Assembly: GCA_911728435.2 (NCBI GenBank)
Contig: OU452202.1
Span: 11,821,135-11,885,134, forward strand
Length of the DNA: 64,000 bases
Source: Apoderus coryli
Lineage: Eukaryota > Arthropoda > Insecta > Coleoptera > Attelabidae
Direction: 5' to 3'
Under the pieces are notes generated by a model that was given only the letters and a program-made list of their open reading frames with translations, searched no databases and was not told where the DNA came from. This document shows, piece by piece, positions 36,396 through 48,053 of this stretch (positions within the stretch are counted from its first letter, which is position 1; the number at the start of each line of letters is the position of its first letter). The translations under genes were made by a program, and so were the position numbers.

Positions 36396-39300
36396 TTATG
36401 ATACGATAAAATTATAAATTATATCAGCTACGCTATGTGGATCATTTAAATGTAAATGATGTGTTCCTTCAACAACATGCCGTTCAACTTTTTTTGCTGT
36501 TTTCTCTATTATATCTAATACATCGTCGTAATGTTTAAAATTATAACCTTTGGTCGCTTTAATATTAAGTACTTCACATTGTGTCCTACCGGCAAACACT
36601 CGAATGTGTTCGAAACACAGAAATCCTAGCACTGCCAATTTTAATCGAGGATCTCTGGTGAAAACGTAACAATCTAAAACAACAAACGAAATATAGTTGG
36701 AGACGTAGGAGGAATATTTTTTTTAAATTCAGGTTTTGTTTTTCTTTTTCAAAATTATCAAATACAAGGGTGAAAATGATATCCTACCCCTTTTAGAGCT
36801 TCACGGAAACACAATGTGGTTCTAGACCCAACAGGAGTACAGCCGACATGATATTTAGTGCCAGGCAATTACAGGAAAAGTCACGGGAGCAAAATCGTCC
36901 TCTATACATGGGTTTTATAGACCTTGTCAAGGCGTTCGACTCTGTTAACCGTGAGGCTCTGTGGAGGATATTGGAGCTCAACGGATGTTCATCCGGATAC
37001 TTCGACTCCTTCACGATAATATGAAAGCAGCAGTTCTCAACAGCTTGAACTGAATATAAAGTAAACACAGATTCTCTACCAGCCTACACCAAACACTGTG
37101 GGTGTCCCACCACATATTCGAGTTAACGGAGACTTAAGAACACCTCGGCAGCATTCTCGGCAAACGCAAATATCGATGATGAAATTGAGCATCATATAAG
37201 ATGGGCAGGCGCATCTTTTGGCCGACTGAGGACGAGTCTTCGATAATCATAACATCGACGTTCGAACTAAGATCCGAGTGTATAAAGCTATTGTAGTTCC
37301 TACCCTTACGTATAGCTGTGAGTCTTGGACCCCTTATCGGAGGCATTTAAAAACCCTTGAGAAGTACCATTAACGATGTCTTAGAAGAATTCTCGGAATC
37401 AAAAGGCAGGACCGACGAACATCAGCGTTCTGGAGGAAGCTGAATCAACTAGCATTGAGGCGATGATTGTGAGGCACCAGCTGTGATGGACTGGCCACGT
37501 AATCCGCATGCCAACGGAACGCCTTCCAAAGAGAATCCTATATTCACGAGTTAAGGTCGGGTCACGAAATCAGGGAGTGCAGCAAAAGAGGTACAAGGAC
37601 GTTCTTAAAACCTACATGATGATGTGTGGCTTAGATGTGAAGAGCAACTGGGAGCAGATCGCGAACGACCAACCGAGATAGAGGCGTACCATTTAGGAGG
37701 GTCATCAAGTTCGACGACATAAGGATGCGAAGAGACAGCATCGAAAGGAGAGAGAACGCATCGCAGCGCACTTACAACAGCCGGTAAATGGTGGTGATTG
37801 GGGTGTGTCAATTTTGTGAAAGGTTTGCGGCTCGGGGATCGGTCTGTTTAGCCATCTTACAGTTCACAACAGAAATCCCTGAGTTGGAATAATTCATACT
37901 CGTTAGCGAGTGAATGCTGATGATGATGACAGCGAAACACTTTTCTCAATCTCTTCCAGCACTCAGAAAACTATGATGTCAGGAAACTTGCAAAATACTC
38001 ATCTGTGGCCGCTATGATTTACTCAGTCGACGTGAATGCTTACCCCCTACCAAGTTTTCATGTTTGGAAAAGAAAAAGTCCGATTGAGCCATTTCTGGAG
38101 AATGCGGCAGTAACTCGTGGCCCAATTCAACCAACTTGGCTGTATTGATTCGGGATGAATGAGCTGAAACGTCTTGCTGAATTAGCACGTTTTTCAGGCC
38201 AACGGGGCCCTCTTTTCTTCAATTCTTTGTCCAATCTGGCAAACAATCACTATAATACTGTCAGTCACAGTCAGCAAACGTGGTACCCATCGGGCCGACA
38301 GTTTGCACAGGTTCCAGTGACAAGCTACATGTTTTAGCTATCTGCCTCAACTTCAAACCACAATCTTTCACCAAAACTTTGGGTTCTTCAGTATCTTGGC
38401 ATGAACTTCCTCATTAATACGGCGAAATCACAAATAAATGATAATTGTCCTATTTACTCTAAATGGAGCCTACTAAGATACTCGTTAAATTCCTTAATAC
38501 GAAGCAATTTGATATCTAGATAAATATGTCTTACAAACCTTTCTTCTCCGCCGGTTTTACTCCTCTTCTCAACAATATTTCACAGCCCGCTTTATCAATG
38601 TTACCCTTATGAGCATCCATAACTATATCTAACATTTCCTTATACTCGTAACAAGGAACTTTGTCTAAGGAGAGGGACTCAATATTTAAATGTTTATCAA
38701 CAATACCTGTAAAAAACGTTTGAAATGATAATTATTGCCAACTACTTGACATACAACTAAAATTTATTATTTAATAACCACTTAATAATAATTTTTTAAA
38801 CGTACATTAGTTTGGTAGGAACTACTACTTATATAGTATAACTAAACTAAAAAATAACCTAAACCTTAACTTAATGAGGAAGTTTTTCGCAATGTTAATT
38901 TATTATAATTTCGCTCTTAACCCGTTCATTTTATATCGGATGTACTTACCACCAAGCATATCACACAATTGGAATGGATCTCTTACAACTGGACTCGTAA
39001 TATCAATACAAATATACTTTTTAATTTCTTGAGGAAAAGCTGAGGCATACATAAACGCTATTCCACCACCTAAAAGTTTATTTATATTATTCCCCTTGTA
39101 CAACTCATTTATTCTTAATGCACGTTGAAAACGTCATTATTTTAAAAAAAATCGATGATTTTTTTTTTAATTTTTACTAGCTTTTACAAATATTATTTTC
39201 AATTATTTCTAATTGCTTATTTTTAGGCAGTAATAGTACCTACAAGTACAGATACGATACGAAGCAAAACCGGAGAAGTTTTAACATGAAAATTTCGTTG

Positions 39301-41643
39301 GTGTAGTTTTTACAAGTTTATGCCTTTGTCACTCAAAGTCAAAAAGAGAGTTGTGGGCAAACTAGGTTGTAGAGCAGTATGTAAAAAGTGTGGCAAAGAA
39401 TTGCAAGGACTAGTGGGCAGAATAAAAAATCATTGGGAAACCTGCAAAAATAAAACTAATTATATCTTCATGGTGATTGTCAATCACTGGAACTAGTCAG
39501 AGTGAAATTATCTAGTTGCCAAAGAAACAAAGAAGCGAGAACTGTGAAAAGGGAAGTGTAAGTGGACGTGAAAACACTGAAAATAATGGAAGTACCGGTC
39601 GTTTGGAGTCTCTAGTTGTGCGAACTGGACAAGATAAAAATAATTGGACAAATAGCTAAGCCGTTCACGCAACAAATTGCAGTTTTAGAGCTACCTTCCA
39701 CCATCTAGATTTCAGGTATCATCAGAGCTTTTGAATGGAATATTTGAAGAAGAAAAATCTAAATGTTTTAATAACCTTATTATATATCTGTGTAGTTTTG
39801 ATAGCAGAGGATGGAAAAATATATGCAATTTGTGCTCACAACTCGATCAAGACGGTTCATTTTTCTCTCCTCTCTAACAGCTTATTTTATTTGAATATCA
39901 TTTCACTCTGTTGCAACAACAATATATCTCTCCCGCACTCTATTTTTTTATTCTCTAAATTTAGTTTAAGTAAGTTTAAGTTGTTGTGGAGTTTGTAAAC
40001 ATTAGGGTTATTCTTTCGTACTGAACTAAGTGAACAATCTGAAAATTGTCAGTTCATTCACGATTGTGCGTATTCTTTCGACATCGGTCACTTCTACCAA
40101 ACTGATTAAAGTTCCTACCCCCCTTGCCGCTTACTGATCCACCTCAAGGTACCGGTTAGTTCGTTCAGTTAACAGTTAACCTCTAAAAGTATTGAATATT
40201 GAGAAATAATAATTGGAATATGATTTCAAATCAAACCAATAAATTGTAAAAGTTTAAATCATGGATAATAATATCATGGAAGAAGTAATTTTCCAGTTTT
40301 CAGAGCAGATTTGGTTGTTTTCACAAATTTTCGAGGTTAAGTGAAAGACAATCACAAAAAAGATGATCTTTCGGTTTCGTCAAATATTCAGTTCAGTATA
40401 ATCACATTCAGTTTAATCACATTCACTGGTTCAGATTAATCACTACGAAAGAATAACCCTATTATTGTGTAAATAATAGAAATTTAGTTTAATTAAAACT
40501 CGCGTTTCATTGAACCAGTGCGGAACAAATCCATTTTAAGTGTTAAAATTTTAAAACTCTTTTTTTAAATTAATCATGATTTCGTTTAAAAAATCATACT
40601 GAATAAAATTGATTTTAATCGTCATTTTACCACCATTTTCACCACTGTCATGTGTAGTTATTTTCATACTTTAAGAGGTCGAAGATTTATGGTTGATGGG
40701 AAATAATACAAAATAAAGAATAACATAGAGGTACAGCCATATGTTAGCTTCTTTATGAATTGTGTGTCATTACGGCACTAGCGAGATTGGTACCAGCTGG
40801 ATTTATAGAGTCAATAGTCCCTTGAAAGAAATGCGTTGTTTTATTCTAGAAGAAAGGCGAGATATATTAAAAAATTACCTAGTTAATTTAGGTTTTGTTT
40901 AAATTTGATACCTAATTGGAAAGACAATTATTTACCTAGGTAGTTAACTATTCTTTATTTGCTCACCCATAGAATGACCGAGTAAAATTAAATCTTTCCA
41001 TTTAAATTGTTTCACAATGCGTCTAACATAATGAATACCGTCCCACCAAAGATAGTAATGTAATCCATCCGGTATATATGAAGAAAATCCATGCCCAGGT
41101 AAATCAATACAAAACAATGAAACTCCTTTTTCTACTAATATCGGAGCTAAATTATCAAATGAACCACAATTATCTTGCCAACCATGAATAGCTATCACCG
41201 GTTGTACAGATTTTGAGCCCCACCATTTTCCTACAAATCAGGAAATACATTAATTAAAAATACTAAATTAATAAATTACTTACAATCAAATAAAAACTTA
41301 ACTAACCTGCAATATGACCCCAAGGAACCGGAATCTTTACTTCTTCAAAATCATTGGAAATTTTTGAAACACCTAAACATAAAAAACGTTTTACATTATT
41401 GTATATACTTAGGTATTATGGCAGCTCTTGTAATTCCAATGTATTACATATTACATCGCTTGTATTAAGTAATCTACCCGTCGAGAGAGTATTTTTTAGT
41501 TTCACAGTATGCAGGCTTTGGAGAAAACCGGCCTTTTTTGATATGTATGGGTACTTATACTTAAATTGAAGTATGAAAAATTGATCTAATACCTAAAACA
41601 TACCGTTGTTCTCTTCTTTACTGGAAGCATTTTCGCCATTCAT
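36396..41643 (-). CDS. serine hydrolase-like protein (kraken/SERHL family, alpha/beta hydrolase)
   Basis: Six in-phase exons, in transcript order: 41643-41604, 41372-41307, 41230-40967, 39069-38950, 38706-38539, 36673-36396, 311 residues, a normal length for the family. Residues show FEEVKIPVPWGHIAGKWWG, the oxyanion strand IAIHGWQDN, the LPGHGFSS block, the nucleophile elbow GHSMGG (Ser), FTRDPRL, and a late His in VEGTHHLHLNDP. These make a complete catalytic set for an alpha/beta-fold hydrolase; physiological substrates of SERHL proteins are not established. I start at MNGENASSK. An in-frame ATG at 41799 would add 52 residues rich in aromatic and basic residues, possibly a targeting peptide or simply 5' UTR. 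The exon 5 donor is the weaker GTTTGT, chosen because it alone keeps frame. Introns 3 and 5 are filled with transposon relics. Confidence 0.92.
36800..37935 (+). mobile_element. LINE relic with internal deletion, C-terminal zinc finger
   Basis: Opens with RT text (GFRPNRSTADMIFSARQLQE, then MGFIDLVKAFDSVNREALW). After a deletion it resumes at GSILG and NANIDDEIEHRI, then RTKIRVYKAIVVPTLTYSCE and SWTPYRRHLKTLEKYH, and a GHVIRMPTERLPKRILYSRV block. It ends in a frameshifted CQFC plus LFSHLTVHN zinc finger and a TGATGATGATGA tail. This is the layout of a RT-only LINE with RxxGHVxRM and a C-terminal C2H2 finger. Many stops; inactive. It sits antisense in intron 5 of the SERHL-like gene. Confidence 0.8.
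37940..38420 (-). pseudogene. mariner transposase relic
   Basis: Read on the minus strand: VHAKILKNPK, VLVKDCGLKLRQIAKTCSLS, a deletion, then YYSDCLPDWTKN, LIQQDVSAHSSRINTAKLVE, LGHELLPHSPEMAQSDFFFS and KHENLVGGKH. These match the linker and the last catalytic block (HQDNAPAHxS...LxHPPYSPDLAPSDxxLF) of mariner transposases, with HQDN degraded to QQDV. About half of the protein, including the first catalytic Asp region, is deleted. Nested in intron 5 of the SERHL-like gene beside the LINE. Confidence 0.85.
39358..39470 (+). pseudogene. BED-type zinc-finger fragment (hAT-like)
   Basis: One open stretch reads GCRAVCKKCGKELQGLVGRI then KNHWETCKNKTN, with C-x2-C and H-x3-C spacing of a BED finger, the DNA-binding domain at the N-terminus of many hAT transposases. 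The flanking frame is broken. Located in intron 3 of the SERHL-like gene. Confidence 0.6.
40005..40460. mobile_element. MITE with near-perfect 16-17-bp TIRs
   Basis: Left end AGGGTTATTCTTTCGT and right end ACGAAAGAATAACCCT are perfect inverted repeats, flanked by direct repeats ATT (40002-40004 and 40461-40463). About 456 bp. Inside is only a 27-codon ORF (MDNNIMEEVIFQFSEQIWLF, from 40261). It is non-autonomous; the 3-bp duplication is compatible with several superfamilies. Lies in intron 3 of the SERHL-like gene. Confidence 0.8.
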
Positions 41644-41799
41644 TTTTGCTTTACAAAATGATAGTACACTATTGTTGCCTGATATTCTATTACTTATTAA
41701 ATATTGCCAAATATATACAATTCTCTGTTTGTTTAAGACACAGATCCTAAACAAATAGTACTTTACACCTGCAAACCCACCGAACTGTTTAAATATCAA

Positions 41800-42490
41800 T
41801 AATCACTAGGTATTAGTGATAAGTTGAAGTCGTAAAGATAATTAGCAGTCTTGTTTATTTGGAATTTTACTATACCTAAATTATTAATGATGGGTTTTTT
41901 ATAGATTTTTTACGCTACATTCGTCCGTAAATTCGAGCAAAAGCAATTAATATTGAAAGTACGTATTTTAGACGTTATTGGCAAAGGTCAATTTCCACAA
42001 CTAAATTACTTCTGTTTTTTTAACCAATAGGTACGTAGATTGTAGATTTAGATTAAACATTCAAATTAAATAATATTATCTAATCTGCGACAGTAAACAT
42101 AGTACAGAATAATTTTGAATAATGTTTATGTTTATAATGTTAACGTTCAACTTCGAAAGGCAGCTCAGCTGATCCGATATGTGATATGACATGGCATGAT
42201 CGCCTGCCAATCATCTAGGGATTACAATATATCGATGTTATCAAAATATCGATTAAGTTCCGTTTCCATATTATATTATATTATTAATATCGGATTTGAA
42301 CGATGTTTCTTAAAAAAAGTTTATGTTATATTCGTATCTCGCTCGGATAATATCATTGATTAAGAAATGCTGTGTCATTTACTTTCTTAACTATTATCAT
42401 TGAATAAACAACTAAAAGAAATACACTGTAATGTGTAATGGGTCAAATACGCGCCTAGGAACTCATCCCTACAGTGACTTTATACATAAT
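41800..42490. promoter_or_regulatory. 5' flank of the SERHL-like gene
   Basis: About 700 bp between the gene start and the palindrome. It contains two ATATCGAT words (near 42228 and 42246), resembling the DREF-type TATCGATA element of insect housekeeping promoters, and a CAGCTCAGCTG palindrome near 42160. Promoter role is inferred from position. Confidence 0.35.
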
Positions 42491-42493
42491 AGC

Positions 42494-44926
42494 AGCATAC
42501 ATTAAAATGCCAACGTGCCGAGCCAATCAGACCATTTGGGGCGGGGCTTTCCTTGGCGCGCATTTGAGTTTGAATTTAACCGCTATTCAACTTATTTTAT
42601 TATACCTAGCTGAAAAACCTTCATTTCGTATATCGGAAAAACGATACTCAAATATATTTATGTATAATTTGAAGATACCTATCTAATTTTAAAATCATTT
42701 TATGCATTACAGATAGGAAGCCAGGAAATAAAAAAGGCACATTATTCTCAATAGTTTATTTTTAGCTATATATATTAAATTATACACAATGATAATAAAT
42801 AATAATTACAATGAACATCCAAATTAATACAAATACACCACTACCATACATACATATACAGGGTGTCCTACGGTGGTAACCATTAGATTATTTCAGAAAC
42901 TACTTCGAATTGAATTTTGAAAATTTCAGTGTCTATATTGTTAAATATGCTCTACTCAAATAATATAATAGCAACGGCATAGCACTTCCGGTTATACCGG
43001 AAGTTGATGGCAACTTTGTTATTTTAAATGAAACACCCTATATATTATTACATTTTTGGATTCTAAATAAGATTTCAGACATATTTCATGTATCATGTCC
43101 TATACCTAACGTCAGTCATTTTTGACTTATATCAAGATTTATGTCAAAATTGACAGTTTAGGGCTCCATAAGAATTCCGTTTTTCCTTGTAAATCAGTAT
43201 TTAATAATTATTTTGCAGGTATTTTCTTATCAAATGGGATCTTCTTTTTCGAATTGACAAGACATTTTCTGATTAGTTTATACAGGGTGGTCAAAAAATT
43301 ATATTGAAAACGGTTCAAGAAAAACAGTTGAAAGTCAATTTTTTCAAATGGAATGGGTATATTATTATTATTTTATCTTCCTTAGCATTAAAAAATAATG
43401 CAATTTTGTAATAGGTTATCACTTTCTAAAATGCATAGTTTTCGAAATATCGTCATTTTAAATTTTTCTGCAGCGCCTACCGTTGTCTCTCTGGAAGCTA
43501 GCTAATTAATTTAGTTAGCCATGAAATTATGATCATTTTGACGTCAAACTAAACGTCAAATTAATAAAAATGAAAAATACTTATTGATATTATAAATTTA
43601 TTATTAATTCATGGAGAATAAAATAAAGTGATTAATATCACCTGTAGAGTATTAAACGAGAGAAACCCCCATTTGCTAACTATGACTAGAGAAATTAGGA
43701 AGAATTTTGAGAAATCAATCATTTAGAGCAGGTTGGGAGGTATACAAATCAAGTATTACAACGAACTAAGACTAAAATTTAAAATAATACAGCAGAAATG
43801 AACAGAAGATTAAACTAAATAAATTTTCAATTAAAAAAAGTTAATCAACTAACGATACAAAAATAATGTAATTGTTCGTAATGACCCCCATTTAAAATGA
43901 CGATATTTCGAAAACTATGCATTTTAGAAAATGATAACCTATTACAAAATTGCATTATTTTTTAATGCTACGGAAGATAAAATAATAATAATATACCCAT
44001 TCCATTGGAAAAAATTGACTTTCAACTGTTTCTCTTGAACCGTTTTCAATATAATTTTTTGACCACCCTGTATAAACTAATCAGAAAATGTCTTGTCAAT
44101 TCGAAAAAGAAGATCCCACCTGATAAGCAAATACCTGCAAAATACTTATTAAATACTGATTTACAAGGAAAAAACGGAATTCTTATGGAGCCCTAAACTG
44201 TCAATTTTGACATAAATCTTGATATACGTCAAAAACGACTGACGTTAGGTATAGGACATGATGAAATATGTCTGAAATGTTATTTAGAATCCAAAAATTT
44301 AATAATATATAGGGTGTTCTATTTAAAATAACAAAGTTGCCATCAACTTCCGGTATAACCGGAAGTGCTATGCCGTTGCTTTTATATTATTTGAGTAGAG
44401 CATATCTGACAATATAGACACTGAAATTTTCAAAATTCAAGTCGAAGTAGTTTCTGAAATAATCTAATGGGTTGCCACCGTAGGACACCCTGTATATTAT
44501 AAGGTTCAACACCAAACAAATCTAATATTACTTTTTCAGATTGCGTACTATTTCAATTTAGATATTTTCCTTTTAATTGTATCACTTTTTCACATTACAT
44601 ACTATTTTTTCTTATTGTGACTTGTACAATATTATATATTATATTAGATTTGTTTGGTGTCGTACCTTATAATATATATGTATGTATGGTAGTGGTGTAC
44701 CACAAAGGAAAGTTCAACAGACTTTCTTAGCGAATATCTTATACCTAAATATTACTATTTAAATTATTTTACTGAAAAACTCATTCCAATTAAATATCGA
44801 CCAAATTTCAGTTTCAAAATAAGTTGAATAGCGGTTAAATTCAAACTCAAATACGCGCCAAGGAAAGCCCCGCCCCAAATGCTCTGATTGGCTCGGCACG
44901 TTGGCATTTTAATGTATGCTCCCAAA
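42494..44926. repeat. nested long inverted repeat (2.4-kb palindrome)
   Basis: Outer arms: 42494-42600 (GCATACATTAAAATGCCAAC onward) match 44820-44926 inverted. Next, ACCACTACCATACATACATA at about 42838 matches TATGTATGGTAGTGGT near 44678. Third level: TACAGGGTGTCCTACGGTGG at 42857 and the following about 430 bp match 44060-44500 inverted at high identity. Fourth level: TACAGGGTGGTCAAAAAATT at 43282 to about 43465 matches about 43890-44078. The unpaired centre is about 430 bp. The order suggests inverted insertions inside one another, each with TACAGGGTG-type termini. Confidence 0.85.
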
Positions 44927-45855
44927 ACGTCCTGATTTGGAATTGGGTCCATAGCGATGTGTTCTGTCATGTCATTTGGTTGGTTACTTTTGAGTTAAAT
45001 CAAAATAATTTTCGATTTAGGTAGGTGCGTATATTTGTAAACTATTAGCTCAATTATTTCTTTGCACTCACAAAATATTTATTAGTTACAATTAACAATA
45101 ACAATAGTCCTCAAAATTAAAAATGTAAGGTTAAGTCAACTCGGTAACGTGCCACGAATTGTTACACTTCAACTAGCTTTTTGAAGCATTCCATAAACGT
45201 CTAGTTTGTACGTTAACGTTTGGTTTGTATACTTAAACGTATTGAACTGAGATTCAGGTATTTGGGTATTGAGAGATTTGATGGTGGGGGAATAGCAATG
45301 TCATGATAGCCTTTTACTGCGTTGGGTATTTGAAAATTCGGTGATTCGGTCCTAATAGTCTTAAAACTTCGAAAAGCATACACTAATAAACACGACAGAC
45401 TAAACACGTTATTATTTAAGGTTAGTAAAGGTTTATCAGGTTATTTTTGTTGTTATTTATTTTATGCTTCACAACGGATCCAATCATAACGCATGCGCAG
45501 AGTGCAAATATCCAAGAAAACAAACTTAAACCAACTTTTGGAAATTTGGGGAAACGGAGATTTACCTCTACGCGCTGGCGTCACGTGATTGTCATCCACC
45601 AATAGGGTGAATACCAAAATACCCAAATCTCTCTCGCACAAAAGGCAGCTTAACTCTTAACTCCCTATTTTAGCTGTGGCAGAGAATATAACGTATTCTC
45701 TATCTGTGGTATAACAGGATATCGAAGATGGAAGGATGTTTACACATTACACGTTATAAAATATACTGCAAATCAGATGTTACGTTGCAGATGACAAACT
45801 TTTTTGGAAATATCAGTTCATCAAAACGAGATGGGTCCTCAATGATTCCCGTATC
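44927..45855. other. intergenic sequence with a GC-richer patch
   Basis: No gene called. 45480-45620 is less AT-rich, with CATGCGCAGAG (NRF-1-like) and CGTCACGTG words. ATTTGGGTATTGAGAGATTTG (about 45258) is partly inverted at about 45620 (ATACCCAAATCTCTCTCG). A 64-codon ORF at 45728 has no recognisable domain. Confidence 0.4.
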
Positions 45856-46011
45856 AAAATTAATGGGAAATTTTCATCCCAGCTCAACTGAACTGATCAT
45901 TGTTATGGCTAACGATCATTAGAGCCTAATATGAAAATTAATAGGAAATTTTCATCCCAGCTCAACTGAACTGATCATTGTTATGTCTAACGATCATTAG
46001 AGCCTAATATG
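45856..46011. repeat. two tandem copies of a 78-bp unit
   Basis: AAAATTAATGGGAAATTTTC begins at 45856 and AAAATTAATAGGAAATTTTC at 45934. The rest of the unit (CCCAGCTCAACTGAACTGAT, then TGTTATGGCTAACGATCATT) is repeated with very few changes, indicating recent duplication. Confidence 0.85.
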
Positions 46012-46119
46012 AAATCTTTTCAGTCGCTCGATATGAAAATCATAGAATAATGTTTATAGAGGGTGATGAACTATTTTCAGTGCAACTTTTACAATAGTGA
46101 CTAACCATTAGAGGAGCAA

Positions 46120-46260
46120 TTGATTAAGTGGCAGGGCATTATGTAACGTCAATTGAACGGAACCGAGCGAAAATTAAAGTAGGTCGCGCCGGTGTGTAGT
46201 TGGTTCGAACCCCGGACGGGCTACACTTATACTGCTCCACGAGCAGTATAGGATATACAT
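46120..46260 (+). repeat. tRNA-like B-box sequence, possible SINE
   Basis: A perfect pol III B box GGTTCGAACCCC sits at 46202-46213 in a TGTGTAGTTGGTTCGAACCC context, but no convincing A box or cloverleaf precedes it. It could be a SINE head; no second copy occurs in the window. Confidence 0.35.
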
Positions 46261-46945
46261 ATTGTAATATTGACTAAATGATAAAAATAAATACTGAGCT
46301 GGCTGTATGCTACTGGAAAAGAGACAAGAGGCCATAAAGTTAGTACTCGCTTTGGCGGTACTAAAAAAAAAATCATTTTTCTCTAGGTTTTACTAGTAAT
46401 TATAATTTTGACTTAGATGTCAATTACTTTTTTAAAAAGAACGTGCAATAATATGAGAGTTAATAATAGGTACATGGAAATTGCCAATTAGTTCATGAAT
46501 CGCGTTTAAAAAAATGATAACCAAAGTTATCAAAACTTGTATTTAAATATGTCGACAGCTTTAAAACAGTTTTATTCAGAAAGTTGATTTCTGAATATAT
46601 CAGATTTCTCTTTGTCATGAATTATTTCAAGAAAAACAGTTTTAATTGGGTCATGAAGATGCTAACAATGTTAGTTAAACGCGCCATGTGTGTGTTTTGG
46701 TTTTCTGACTATGATTATAATATAATAATTGACTGAATGAAGGCAATGGTAAGTAATACTCTGTAATACCTACTTACAACAGTGCTTACGATAGGAAAAT
46801 GTATCTTGAAGTTGCAATTTTGAAAGAAATGAAGCAATAAACGTCATGCTTTAGACATTAATCAACCGTAGAAAGCGTTGTATTAATAAAAAAATTTAAT
46901 GTTAACTAAATCATTGAACATGAACACCTAAACATTAAATTCGTT

Positions 46946-47222
46946 TCACACTACCATGCTTTTACCAGACGGGCCGTTTCGTTGATCCACAACTCATCAA
47001 ATTTGCAACATAACTAAAAGTCTTGTTACTTTATGTAGCAAGCAATTCGTAAATAAAGCCTCCGTAAATAAAGCCTCCCGCTAGTGAATTCGGCCGCATC
47101 TAGTGTTGGGAATAAGATATAATGGAGTTGTTACTTCTTGTCCGGCCATCATTTGTGAACTGTGTTTCACCGGCTATATTGCCTGCTCACGCTAGATGTC
47201 GCCAAAAACATCTCTTTGCCTA
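46946..47222 (-). mobile_element. second copy of the hammerhead-bearing element (one arm)
   Basis: Reverse-orientation copy of the 34610-35032 element. From right to left it shows GGCGACATCTAGCGTGAGCA, GATGGCCGGACAAGAAGTAA, CATTATATCTTATTCCCAAC, AATAAAGCCTCC words, CTTTTAGTTATGTTG, then a truncated hammerhead. It has only one hammerhead arm, so the inverted pair is not obligatory. Lies 145 bp beyond the RRP40 stop codon. Confidence 0.75.
46963..47000 (-). ncRNA. truncated hammerhead ribozyme
   Basis: On the minus strand: TTGATGA (first core base T in place of C), stem II GTTG/CAAC with loop TGGAT, GAAA, short helix III with the GTC site, then TGGTA. The 5' strand of stem I is missing because the sequence switches to ATTTG just before the core, so it should be inactive. 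Confidence 0.75.
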
Positions 47223-47366
47223 TGATATACATATATATAATATGCAGTAACTAGCCATTTTGTGGTCCGAAAAGTAATTGCTAGCCTCTGGTTGCAATTT
47301 CACCACATATTTCCGTTATAGGATCTAAGGAATTTAAATGAAATGATACAAATTTTATACCTACGC

Positions 47367-48053
47367 TTATTTTATTTGACTACAACTTTGGACAATTTTA
47401 TCCTGACTACACTTTAAAGCAGTTTCAAGAGTTTTTAAGATTCTCAACGCATCTTTATTATTAGCATTTATCCATATTTTTCCATTTACTCCGACGGCAA
47501 TTTCATATGGAAATTTTTTCCCAAGTGTCCTTAACAAAGGATTTTCAATCATTAATAAACTTTGAGCAAATTGTTGGGTAGCGTTAATAAGAAAACCATC
47601 ATTAGATAGTAAACCTAATTTCCCAGCTTTAAAATATTGATCTACACATATTAATTCCGGTTCCATTTCTTTATATGCATTTTGTAACTTGGCGTACACT
47701 ACATCACCAACTTGGACATCAGGTTTTTGTCTTTTCGTAGCACCTTCGAAGCTCAGAAGAGATAAAGATGCACTTTCTGCACTACCAATGTCTACTTTCA
47801 ATGTATCTCCTGATTTTTTTGCAACTACACCCACAACAAGGTCTGACTTACTTGGAATGTATCGATTTTGTCTACCTTCCACCCAATATATATTCGGAGG
47901 CTTAAAAATAAGTTTTCCTGGTTGTGTGACCGATAAAGTGTTTGCCTCATTCTCATTTCTCTTCAAACCGGGTCCAATTACAGTTTGATTTCGAAGAGAT
48001 TTAACGTTTCTAATAATATCTCCAGGAAATACGTATTTTTCGTTCAATGCCAT
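47367..48053 (-). CDS. Rrp40: exosome complex component RRP40 (EXOSC3)
   Basis: Non-catalytic cap subunit of the RNA exosome, binding RNA on top of the hexameric ring in nucleus and cytoplasm for 3'-to-5' decay and processing. Single exon, 228 residues, starting MALNEKYVFPGDII; the length is close to other insect RRP40 proteins. An N-terminal domain (FPGDII, then VIGPGL) is followed by an S1 domain (about residues 65-140, IPSKSDLVVGVVAKKSGDTL, then VQVGDVVYAKL). A KH domain follows (about 145-215) with the GVNGKIWI motif, the GxNG loop typical of RRP40/RRP4. An in-frame ATG seven codons upstream (48074) is less likely, because homology begins near the second Met. It is head to head with PARN across 800 bp. 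Intronless, although neighbours are intron-rich; no sign of decay. Confidence 0.96.
   Translation of the reverse strand: MALNEKYVFPGDIIRNVKSLRNQTVIGPGLKRNENEANTLSVTQPGKLIFKPPNIYWVEGRQNRYIPSKSDLVVGVVAKKSGDTLKVDIGSAESASLSLLSFEGATKRQKPDVQVGDVVYAKLQNAYKEMEPELICVDQYFKAGKLGLLSNDGFLINATQQFAQSLLMIENPLLRTLGKKFPYEIAVGVNGKIWINANNKDALRILKTLETALKCSQDKIVQSCSQIK

Noticed and set aside
47689..47988. 99-codon ORF antisense to RRP40
   Set aside because: It is a shadow of the RRP40 frame with no independent support.
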